DNA of 64,000 nt from Bacteroidales bacterium. Lineage in GTDB: Bacteria > Bacteroidota > Bacteroidia > Bacteroidales > F082. The DNA lies in contig JAKIVD010000001.1 of assembly GCA_021647205.1 (NCBI GenBank), forward strand, positions 248,001 to 312,000, given 5' to 3'. The notes beneath the pieces are model-generated. The model saw nothing but the letters and a program-made list of their open reading frames with translations. It ran no database searches and was not told the DNA's origin. The stretch's first letter is position 1, and every line of letters begins with the position of its first letter. This document shows positions 53,384 through 60,989 of this stretch, piece after piece. The position numbers were made by a program, and so were the translations under genes.

Positions 53384-55055
53384 ATTAACGCTCTTGTTAT
53401 TAGTGCCTGCGTGGTTGTTTTCGCAATCAATAGTCACTACGGTACACAATTTATCAGTAAGCGGTCCCGGAACGATTAAGGCAGTTAGCGAATCAGAGAT
53501 ATGCATCTTCTGCCATACCCCACATAACAGTAGTCCGTCGGGGCCCTTGTGGAACAGGAGTGATCCGGGTTTAAACTTCACGTTTTATAACAGCACGACA
53601 ACAGAGGCAACCATCGGTCAGCCTGACGGTGCTTCCCTGCTGTGCCTGTCCTGTCATGACGGGACCATTGCACTGGGAAGTGTTTTGAGCCGGCCTGCTA
53701 TCATCGATTTTACTGCAGGGATAACCATGATGCCTGTTGGCAATACAAACCTGACAACCGACATTTCCGATGATCATCCGGTTTCCTTTATTTACAATTC
53801 GGCTTTGGCCGCAGCAGATGGCGAATTGGTCGATCCCGTCAATTTACAATGGCCGGTTGTACTGCAAAACGGTAAAATGCAATGCACGGCCTGTCACGAC
53901 CCGCACACGAATATTTATACCGATTTTCTGGTTGTAACTACCCAGTATTCTAACCTCTGTAACGAGTGTCACGTAAAGGACTATTGGTTATCTTCCAGTC
54001 ATCGAAACTCAAATGCCGGCTGGAATGGCTCAGGAAACGATCCCTGGTTTCATACACCTTTTTCCACGGTTTCGGAAAATGCCTGCGAGAACTGCCACAA
54101 CCCGCACAATGCAGGGCGCAATCAGCGTTTGCTAAATTACCTGGCCGAAGAGAACAACTGCCTTGATTGTCATAATGGAAATGTGGCTTCCGAAGACATC
54201 AAAGTCCAGCTGAACAAACCTTATAACCATAATGTTTACAACTACAACCTCACGCACGATGCCTCGGAAAGTGCCCTGGTATTGACCAAACATGTTGAAT
54301 GTGAGGACTGCCACAACCCGCATGCAGCACGCAACCTGAGCGCAAGTGCACCTGACGTTCAGGGGTTTAATGTAGGAACGATAGGGATTAACCTCAGTGG
54401 CGGTGCCGTTGATCCGGTACAATACGAATATGAAATTTGTTTCAGGTGCCATGCCGACAGCCCCGATAAACCGGCAAGTCCTACGACACGACAGATTGAG
54501 CAAAACAATGTCCGCTTCGAGTTTGACCTTAGCAGCCCTTCTTTCCACCCTGTTGCCGGCCCCGGGACGAATCCTGATGTACCCAGCCTGATAGCACCAC
54601 TTACCGAAAGCAGCATGATTTATTGCACAGATTGTCATGCCAGTGATGGCACAGGTTCTCCGGCAGGGCCACATGGCTCTGTCTATCCGCAAATCCTAAA
54701 GTTCAATTATTCAACTGCCGATTATACCGTTGAGTCATACCAGGCTTATGAGCTTTGCTATCAATGTCACGACCGCAGTGTTATCATCAACCCCAACGGA
54801 AATGAATTTCAGCAAGATGTACATTATACACATATTGTAGAAGAAGATGCCCCCTGCAATGCCTGCCATGATCCACACGGCATCAGCAGTTCGCAGGGAA
54901 ACTCAACCAACAATACCCACTTGATAAACTTTGATATAAGTATTGTCAGGCCGATTCAACAAAATAAGTTAAGATTTGAAGACCAGGGTTCCTTTGCAGG
55001 GAGATGTTACCTCAGGTGCCATGGCAAAGGACACAATCCAAAAAGCTACAATTAA
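53364..55055 (+). CDS. Secreted multiheme cytochrome c, about 12 haems
   Basis: 563 residues with a signal peptide (cleavage near WLFSQS). Eleven CXXCH motifs are visible: CIFCH, CLSCH, CTACH, CNECH, CENCH, CLDCH, CEDCH, CFRCH, CTDCH, CYQCH, CNACH. A twelfth site, CYLRCH near the C-terminus, has three residues between the cysteines. Several motifs are followed by NPH or DPH, as in doubled-CXXCH domains. Residues 45-200 resemble the four-haem protein encoded at 58565. It should be exported and haem-loaded in the periplasm, then act in electron transfer at or outside the outer membrane (inference). It overlaps the NHL gene upstream; the sensor kinase gene follows 6 nt later. Confidence 0.93.
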   Translation: MIPLKIKLTLLLLVPAWLFSQSIVTTVHNLSVSGPGTIKAVSESEICIFCHTPHNSSPSGPLWNRSDPGLNFTFYNSTTTEATIGQPDGASLLCLSCHDGTIALGSVLSRPAIIDFTAGITMMPVGNTNLTTDISDDHPVSFIYNSALAAADGELVDPVNLQWPVVLQNGKMQCTACHDPHTNIYTDFLVVTTQYSNLCNECHVKDYWLSSSHRNSNAGWNGSGNDPWFHTPFSTVSENACENCHNPHNAGRNQRLLNYLAEENNCLDCHNGNVASEDIKVQLNKPYNHNVYNYNLTHDASESALVLTKHVECEDCHNPHAARNLSASAPDVQGFNVGTIGINLSGGAVDPVQYEYEICFRCHADSPDKPASPTTRQIEQNNVRFEFDLSSPSFHPVAGPGTNPDVPSLIAPLTESSMIYCTDCHASDGTGSPAGPHGSVYPQILKFNYSTADYTVESYQAYELCYQCHDRSVIINPNGNEFQQDVHYTHIVEEDAPCNACHDPHGISSSQGNSTNNTHLINFDISIVRPIQQNKLRFEDQGSFAGRCYLRCHGKGHNPKSYN

Positions 55056-55061
55056 TAGAAA

Positions 55062-56525
55062 ATGCGGCTATTCTCCTTTCGAACAATCATCACGGCAACC
55101 ATTTTTCTAATGGTAAGCACCATGTCTTTTTTTGCACTGTACATTTTTAACAGCTATATGGCCGGGGAAATGTACAAACATGCAGAGAAAGATATCCACA
55201 CCGGGATAAGCTTGATGCAGGGCCAGATTATCCATACTGTTTCCCAGTTCGGGGGAAAAGCTTTGCACCCTTTGCTGGATAATTTTAAAAGAGACAGCCA
55301 CTTTCAAAATATTTATGTTTTCAATTCGAATGACAGTCTTGTTTACCAGTCGGATACGACTTCCGCACATTTCGGAGAGCCGGCTTTTATAAAAACCGCA
55401 GATTTAAACGAGGACGTTTCAATAGAGTCTTTTACCTCCCGCTCCGATCCTAACCTACGGGCCTATATCCGTTTTCAGAATGCACCAAGTTGTCAACAAT
55501 GCCATAACTCTTCCAAAAAATATTTAGGCATGTTGGTCTTTGACATTCCTCTCGGGGATACAACTGAAAACATCTCAACGATGAGAAACTTCAGTATCTT
55601 ATATTCGGTATTGATTGTTTTCATTATTCTGGTTTCAGCATTTTTGGTACATTACCGCTTTGTCAAAAAATCCCTGTACAAATTTCATCGTTCCATTGAT
55701 ATAATTAACCAGGGCAACCTTGACGAGCGCTTGTCCATACCCGATTCCAAGGAACTTGGAAAACTTGGGAAAAGCTTTAATGATATGGTGGACACCTTCC
55801 AGAAAACACAAAAGGAACTCCAAATATATAACCAAAAGGAATTGGAGAACAAATATAAAATGGCCACCATTGGCGAAATGACAGCTCGTCTGGCGCATGA
55901 AATCAGAAACCCCATCACAGGTATTGCCAATGCTGCTGAAATTTTAGTAGAACATGTTCCCGAAGATGAGAACAAGCCCGTACTTGAAGAAATCCGCCGG
56001 CAGGCAGAACGCGTGAACAATGCCATTTCCAACATGTTACGGTTTTCCAAATCAACCAACATTACTTTGGAAAAGAATGACATCAACGAAATTATCAGAA
56101 ACCTTGTCTTTTTTGTTAAAAACCAAACGCACCATAAAAAAGTTGAATTCAAAAAAGAGCTACAGGAGAATATCCCGCTTTTCAGGTTCGATCAAGAGAA
56201 AATTGAAAATGTTTTACTTAACCTCGTATTAAATGCGATACAGTCAATCAGTGAAGCGGGAACTGTTACTTTTAAAACGGCTTTCGACACGGGAAAGAAA
56301 CAAGTCATTATAACCGTTGAGGATACAGGGGCAGGAATACCAGGACCTATCCTGAAAGATATTTTTAATCCCTTTTTTACCACCCGGACCGAAGGGACTG
56401 GTTTGGGGCTTGCCATTGCAAGGGAAAACGTGGAAAAGCACAAGGGTAAGATTTGGGCCGAAAGCGAAGAGTCGAAAGGTACCAAATTCTTCATAACTTT
56501 ACCTATTGATAATAAAAGTACCTGA
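55062..56525 (+). CDS. Sensor histidine kinase with periplasmic haem-binding motif
   Basis: 487 residues. Membrane helices lie at about 8-30 and 178-202, enclosing a periplasmic domain that carries a CXXCH motif, CQQCH at 144-148, so a covalently bound c-type haem is predicted. A HAMP region (VKKSLYKFHRSIDIINQGNLDERL) and coiled coil lead to HisKA with His279 (ARLAHEIRNPITG), then HATPase motifs NLVLNAIQSI, EDTGAGIP and GTGLGLAIA. It probably senses redox state, ligand or electron supply in the periplasm and phosphorylates the regulator encoded 23 nt downstream. It lies 6 nt after the cytochrome gene, so sensor and cytochrome are co-expressed. Confidence 0.93.
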   Translation: MRLFSFRTIITATIFLMVSTMSFFALYIFNSYMAGEMYKHAEKDIHTGISLMQGQIIHTVSQFGGKALHPLLDNFKRDSHFQNIYVFNSNDSLVYQSDTTSAHFGEPAFIKTADLNEDVSIESFTSRSDPNLRAYIRFQNAPSCQQCHNSSKKYLGMLVFDIPLGDTTENISTMRNFSILYSVLIVFIILVSAFLVHYRFVKKSLYKFHRSIDIINQGNLDERLSIPDSKELGKLGKSFNDMVDTFQKTQKELQIYNQKELENKYKMATIGEMTARLAHEIRNPITGIANAAEILVEHVPEDENKPVLEEIRRQAERVNNAISNMLRFSKSTNITLEKNDINEIIRNLVFFVKNQTHHKKVEFKKELQENIPLFRFDQEKIENVLLNLVLNAIQSISEAGTVTFKTAFDTGKKQVIITVEDTGAGIPGPILKDIFNPFFTTRTEGTGLGLAIARENVEKHKGKIWAESEESKGTKFFITLPIDNKST

Positions 56526-56548
56526 AAACAGGCATACCTGACAATTGT

Positions 56549-57922
56549 ATGAAACTACCAAAAATATTAGTTATTGATGATGAAAAACTGATCCGATGGT
56601 CATTCGAAAAGCAACTGAATTCCAAAGGGTATAAAGTCTTTACTGCCGAAACCGGTGAAGAAGGGATAAAACTGTTTGAAAAGCACTATCCTGATGTGGT
56701 ATTTGTAGATAACAGGCTGCCTGGCATCCAGGGACTTGAAGTTATCTCGAAGATAAAGGCGATAGATGAAGATGCCACTGTTGTTTTTATGACGGCCTAC
56801 GGCTCGATTGATACCGCTGTACAGGCGATGAAAGAAGGTGCTGCTGAATATGTCAACAAACCTTTTTCATTCGAGGAAATAAACCTGATAATTGAAAACA
56901 TTAAAAACAACCTGTGCATTGCAAACAAGGTGCTGTTGTCGCGGCGTGAACAACGAGAGGATATTACATTTGACCTGATTGTAGGCCAGTCGCAGGCTTT
57001 CAAAAAAATCATTAACATTTCAAAAAAAATAGCACGTTCCGAAACCACGACCATCCTGCTGCTTGGAGAGACCGGGACAGGAAAAGACCTGTTTGCCAGG
57101 GCAATTCACAATGAAAGCAACCGTAAAGACAGTGCTTTTGTGACGATTAATTGTTCAACCTTTCCCGACACCCTTCTCGAGAGTGAAATATTTGGCCACG
57201 AGAAAGGGGCTTTCACAGATGCTAAAAACCTGAAAAAAGGACTTTTTGAAATTGCCGAAGGCGGAACTGTTTTCCTGGATGAAGTTGGCGAAATAAACCT
57301 GACAACACAGGTAAAACTACTTAGCGTATTGGAAAACAGGGTCATCAAGCGACTGGGAGGAACGGTTGAAATCCCTGTTGACATTCGCATTATTGCTGCC
57401 ACCAATAAAGAACTGAAAAGGTCGGTTGAGCAGAAAACTTTCAGGGAAGACCTGTATTATCGCTTAAAAGTATTTCAAATCGACCTGCCCCCCCTGAGGG
57501 AACATATTGATGATGTCCCGCTACTGATTGATTATTTTATCAGTCAGTTTAATGAACACTTTCATAAAAACATAACAGGGATGAATCATTTAGCAGAAGA
57601 GTTAATGATCCATTATCACTGGCCCGGCAACATCAGGGAGTTGAGAAATGTGATGGAGCATGCGGTTATTCTGGAAAACTCTGATGAAATTCAGGTCGAC
57701 TCGCTGCCAGGCGATATCACGAAGGCGCTGATCAAACAGGAAAAACCAAACGGCGCTTATCAGTTTGTGCTTCCTGACGAAGGTATTTCACTCGATGAGA
57801 TGGAAAAACAAATGATCTTGCAGGCGCTGGAAAAAACCAACCAAAACCAGTCGAAAGCCTGTAAATTGCTTGGAATATCCCGCGATACACTGAGGTATAA
57901 AAAGAAAAAATACAATATTTGA
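56549..57922 (+). CDS. Sigma-54-dependent response regulator of the cytochrome cluster
   Basis: 457 residues. The receiver has DDE at the start and acceptor Asp54 (VVFVDNRLPGIQG), and Lys in VNKPFSFEE. The AAA+ domain has Walker A GETGTGKD, the loop GAFTDA (consensus GAFTGA) and FLDEVGEI. The C-terminal Fis-type helix-turn-helix reads KACKLLGISRDTLRYKKKKY. It should activate sigma-54 promoters, probably those of the surrounding cytochrome genes, in response to the haem-sensor kinase. Full-length and apparently intact. Confidence 0.94.
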   Translation: MKLPKILVIDDEKLIRWSFEKQLNSKGYKVFTAETGEEGIKLFEKHYPDVVFVDNRLPGIQGLEVISKIKAIDEDATVVFMTAYGSIDTAVQAMKEGAAEYVNKPFSFEEINLIIENIKNNLCIANKVLLSRREQREDITFDLIVGQSQAFKKIINISKKIARSETTTILLLGETGTGKDLFARAIHNESNRKDSAFVTINCSTFPDTLLESEIFGHEKGAFTDAKNLKKGLFEIAEGGTVFLDEVGEINLTTQVKLLSVLENRVIKRLGGTVEIPVDIRIIAATNKELKRSVEQKTFREDLYYRLKVFQIDLPPLREHIDDVPLLIDYFISQFNEHFHKNITGMNHLAEELMIHYHWPGNIRELRNVMEHAVILENSDEIQVDSLPGDITKALIKQEKPNGAYQFVLPDEGISLDEMEKQMILQALEKTNQNQSKACKLLGISRDTLRYKKKKYNI

Positions 57923-57928
57923 AGAAAT

Positions 57929-57964
57929 GGGGCATTTCACCCAATTGCATGGGCTATTTCACCC
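57929..57964. repeat. Pair of 14-bp direct repeats after the regulator gene
   Basis: GGGGCATTTCACCC (57929-57942) and GGGCTATTTCACCC (57951-57964) differ at two positions, and their starts are 22 bp apart, about two helical turns. Each is flanked by GGG and CCC. The spacing suits a dimeric DNA-binding site such as an upstream activating sequence, but the function is unproven. Confidence 0.4.
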
Positions 57965-58518
57965 GTTTTCCACTTTTTACAACATCTCCCCAACTGTGGA
58001 CCAACCCCCAAACAGCAGAACGATTCTAAATGATTTAGCAGTTGCTACTACGCAGCGCTGAAAACCATATTCAGGAATACTGGAATCTGAAGGGGTTAAA
58101 ACATAAAGCTAAGGATACGTATCCTGTCAATCTCCAGTTCATTCGATTACTGTACGTGCGGTTTACATACACGGTTTTCTGTTTCAACAAAAAACCTTAC
58201 TAAATGCCTCAAACAATTCCCTCCCCATTAACAGCCTGGATGAATGCCCGTTATTTAATCACAATTCCTGATTTCAACACAGTTCAATATCTCGTAATTA
58301 GTATTGCTCTTCACCCTGCTTTCAAACAGGTCATCTAAACTATTCTTCCTAAAGCAATAATGAAAAATCCCTTTATTTGTACTGCACATTACTGCATTTG
58401 GAAAAATTAATTAGTTTTGCCCTGACTAATCTTAATAAACAAATCATTTTTAAGCGTGCCGCCTATTTGGATACATTCTAAATTTCTGAAATCTCAATAA
58501 CAGGCACAGGTTTTGTTG
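57965..58518. other. Long intergenic region upstream of the four-haem cytochrome gene
   Basis: About 550 nt with no convincing gene, tRNA or terminator. It probably contains regulatory DNA, since it separates the regulator from the next cytochrome gene. A partial sigma-54-like match (AGGCACAGGTTTTGTT) lies near 58505. Confidence 0.5.
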
Positions 58519-58526
58519 TAGTTTTG
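58519..58526 (+). promoter_or_regulatory. Possible -7 box of the four-haem cytochrome gene
   Basis: TAGTTTTG fits TAnnTTTG, 38 nt before the ATG at 58565. No clear -33 element is present at the normal spacing. Confidence 0.4.
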
Positions 58527-58564
58527 CCAAGTGTGAATTTATTAACCAATTAAAACATAAAGAA

Positions 58565-59173
58565 ATGAAAACACTAATTAAATTATTTGCAGTAGTAACT
58601 TTAGCCTTTACAGTCCAATTAAGTATGGGTCAGATTAGCGGAACGAAGCATGACTTCAGTACAAAAGGCTGGAACCCCTCAGGGGAGATTTGCATTGTAT
58701 GCCACACCCCTCACAATGCCATTACCGGTGCAGAACCGTTGTGGAACCATGAACTTTCAACAGCAACTTACACAGTGTACTCCTCCTCAACGATGGATGC
58801 AACACCTGGTCAGCCGAATGGAAACTCCAAGTTATGCCTGAGTTGCCATGATGGAACAGTTGCTATTGACAATTTCGGTGGTGCAACAGGTGGAAGTCAA
58901 TTTATTGGGGGCAATAAGAATCTTGGTACCGACTTAAGCAATGACCACCCGATTTCCTTTACTTATGATGCAGCATTGGCTGGTACTGATGGTGGATTGT
59001 TTGACCCCACTACAACCAACTCAGGTTTAGGTGGAACAATTACCGCCGATATGTTGTTTGCCAATGAAATGCAATGTGCATCATGCCATGATGTACATGA
59101 TGACACAAATGGAGATTTTCTTGTTATGAGTAATGCAGCAAGTGCCTTGTGCCTTACCTGCCATAATAAATAG
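58565..59173 (+). CDS. Secreted tetraheme cytochrome c
   Basis: 202 residues with a signal peptide (cleavage near SMGQI). Four CXXCH sites: CIVCH, CLSCH, CASCH and CLTCH. The sequence around them (CHTPHNAITG, LWNHELSTATY, ATPGQPNG, CLSCHDGTVA, DLSNDHPISFTYDAALAGTDGG) matches the first part of the 12-haem cytochrome at 53364, so the two are paralogues. It is a single transcript with its own upstream region and a terminator behind it. Exported; its role as a soluble electron carrier is inferred. Confidence 0.92.
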   Translation: MKTLIKLFAVVTLAFTVQLSMGQISGTKHDFSTKGWNPSGEICIVCHTPHNAITGAEPLWNHELSTATYTVYSSSTMDATPGQPNGNSKLCLSCHDGTVAIDNFGGATGGSQFIGGNKNLGTDLSNDHPISFTYDAALAGTDGGLFDPTTTNSGLGGTITADMLFANEMQCASCHDVHDDTNGDFLVMSNAASALCLTCHNK

Positions 59174-59208
59174 GGGCTTCAGCTAAAACTTATTTGTAAT
59201 CTTTTACT

Positions 59209-59238
59209 AAAAAGGCGGTTTTTTAATCGCCTTTTTTT
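59209..59238 (+). terminator. Terminator after the tetraheme cytochrome gene
   Basis: AAAAAGGCG, a 10-nt loop, CGCCTTTTT and more T: a classic intrinsic terminator; the A and T flanks would also work on the minus strand. Confidence 0.85.
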
Positions 59239-59317
59239 AATTTACATAAGGTCGGATGAGCTTGCAATCAATTATGACAATTTCGTATCTTTAACCCGTC
59301 AAAAAAGATAAAACCAG

Positions 59318-60391
59318 ATGAACAGAAATCAAGTTACAATCTGCCTGCTTGCCGGTTTAATAGCCTTGCTTTCCTTTTCGTGTTCACGACGTATGAACAA
59401 GAATTTGTCAATTGATGATATTGTCATTTACCCCGCCCCGCCCGACACCGCACGGATACAATTCCTGACCACTATCAGCTCTTCGCTGAGTGTTACGGGC
59501 AAGCGTTCCGGTTTGGGCCGTTTTTTATTGGGTGAGCGTGAAAATCTGGGTATTTCGAGACCCTATGGGCTGGCCATACACAAAGGAAAGGTCTATATTT
59601 GTGATACACAGTTAAACGCACTCGAAATCCTTGACTTAGACAAGCACAGTTTTTCCTATTTTGTACCGGGGGGCAGAGGGCAGTTAAAAAAACCGCTCAA
59701 TTGTTCAGTAGGCAAGAATGGTTTTTTATATGTGGCCGATGCCAAACGACGGCAGGTTGTTGTATTTGATGCCGATGGCAAATATGTGAACAGCTTTGGT
59801 GAGAGCGACAACTCCAAACCTACCGATGTATTTGTGAAGGATGACAAAATCTGGGTTACCGATTACAATAACCACCGGGTTGATGTGTACAGCACCGATA
59901 CCTACGAGAAGCTGTATTCCATTCCGGATTCGGAACCCGGAAACGGTGATTATTTGTATTCTCCAACAAGTATTTATGTGAGCGATGAAAATGTTTACGT
60001 CGTTGATTTTGGTGATTTCAAGGTAAAGGTTTATACGCACGGGGGGGAGTTCATCAGGTCGGTAGGAAGTTATGGCCGTTCAATCGGGCAGTTTGTCCGG
60101 CCAAAAGGAATTGCTGTTGACAGCAGCGAGAACCTCTACGTTGTCGATGCTGGTTTTGAAAATACGCAGATATTTAATAAGGACGGGCAACTGCTCATGT
60201 TTTTTGGGGGATCCTATAAGAAGTCCGGAGATATGTGGTTACCGGCCACTGTAACCATCGACTATGACAATTTGGAATTCTTTCAGGATTTTGCTCACGA
60301 AAGCTTTGAGCTGAAATACCTGATTTTCGTAACCAACCAATATGGCCCTGATAAAGTTAATGTATATGGTTATGTAGAGCCGAAAAAATAA
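59318..60391 (+). CDS. NHL-repeat lipoprotein
   Basis: 357 residues. Lipobox LLSFSC with Cys22, hence a lipoprotein. Five or six NHL blades follow, such as ISRPYGLAIHKGKVYICDT, KPLNCSVGKNGFLYVADA and FVRPKGIAVDSSENLYVVDA. It resembles the NHL protein at 52361, including the segment before the first blade (RFLLGERENLGISRP versus EFLFGKQQEPVLSKP). It is probably bound to the outer membrane. The next gene encodes a five-haem lipoprotein only 17 nt later, so propeller and cytochrome may assemble together. Function unproven. Confidence 0.9.
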   Translation: MNRNQVTICLLAGLIALLSFSCSRRMNKNLSIDDIVIYPAPPDTARIQFLTTISSSLSVTGKRSGLGRFLLGERENLGISRPYGLAIHKGKVYICDTQLNALEILDLDKHSFSYFVPGGRGQLKKPLNCSVGKNGFLYVADAKRRQVVVFDADGKYVNSFGESDNSKPTDVFVKDDKIWVTDYNNHRVDVYSTDTYEKLYSIPDSEPGNGDYLYSPTSIYVSDENVYVVDFGDFKVKVYTHGGEFIRSVGSYGRSIGQFVRPKGIAVDSSENLYVVDAGFENTQIFNKDGQLLMFFGGSYKKSGDMWLPATVTIDYDNLEFFQDFAHESFELKYLIFVTNQYGPDKVNVYGYVEPKK

Positions 60392-60408
60392 TCTATTAAT
60401 TATAATAA

Positions 60409-60975
60409 ATGCGCCGGGATTTCTATTCAAAGGCTTTGATTCTTTTTGCCGTAGTTGTATTTATTATCGCTTGTACACCAAGATCAAGTTATAAATCTCT
60501 TTCAGTTTTTTTCGATGGTGTGCCAAATCCTGATGTTATTGACAGTATTGCCCGGGCTGACTCACTCAGCAAAATTGCAATGACCAAAGATGCCCCTGCT
60601 CGTGACCGTGTGCGCACGGAATATGTATTTCATCCGCCTTATGTGGACAAAGAATGCGCAAGCTGCCACGATCAGGGGCAGATGGGGAAATTGCTTGAGC
60701 CCATGCCCGGACTGTGTTACCAGTGTCACGAAGATTTTGCTGATCAATTTGAGGTGCTGCATGGGCCGGTCGGGGGAGGATTTTGTACAGAATGTCATAA
60801 CCCGCACCTTACAAAAGATAAGCATTTACTTGTCAGGACCGGGCAGGATTTGTGTTTAGGTTGCCATAATACAAACGATGTATTTAGTAATGAAGTACAT
60901 GAAGACATTGAAGATGCCGACTGTACAGAATGCCATAACCCGCATGGGGGAGACGACAGGTTTATATTTAATTAA
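60409..60975 (+). CDS. Pentaheme cytochrome c lipoprotein
   Basis: 188 residues. A lipobox ending IIAC gives Cys22, indicating lipid anchoring. Five CXXCH motifs: CASCH, CYQCH, CTECH, CLGCH, CTECH, spaced 20-30 residues and often followed by NPH. This is the doubled-CXXCH pattern. It could relay electrons across the periplasm or at the outer-membrane surface to the beta-barrel partner encoded 14 nt downstream. Same operon as the NHL lipoprotein upstream. Confidence 0.93.
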   Translation: MRRDFYSKALILFAVVVFIIACTPRSSYKSLSVFFDGVPNPDVIDSIARADSLSKIAMTKDAPARDRVRTEYVFHPPYVDKECASCHDQGQMGKLLEPMPGLCYQCHEDFADQFEVLHGPVGGGFCTECHNPHLTKDKHLLVRTGQDLCLGCHNTNDVFSNEVHEDIEDADCTECHNPHGGDDRFIFN

Positions 60976-60989
60976 TAAATCAGGGGGTT

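Noticed and set aside
54132-54692. Minus-strand open frame opposite the 12-haem cytochrome
   Set aside because: Shadow of a gene with eleven ordered CXXCH motifs.
58498-58515. AGGCACAGGTTTTGTT as a sigma-54 promoter of the tetraheme cytochrome gene
   Set aside because: The -12 element has GT instead of GC and a TAGTTTTG box overlaps the area; left as a remark in the intergenic entry only.
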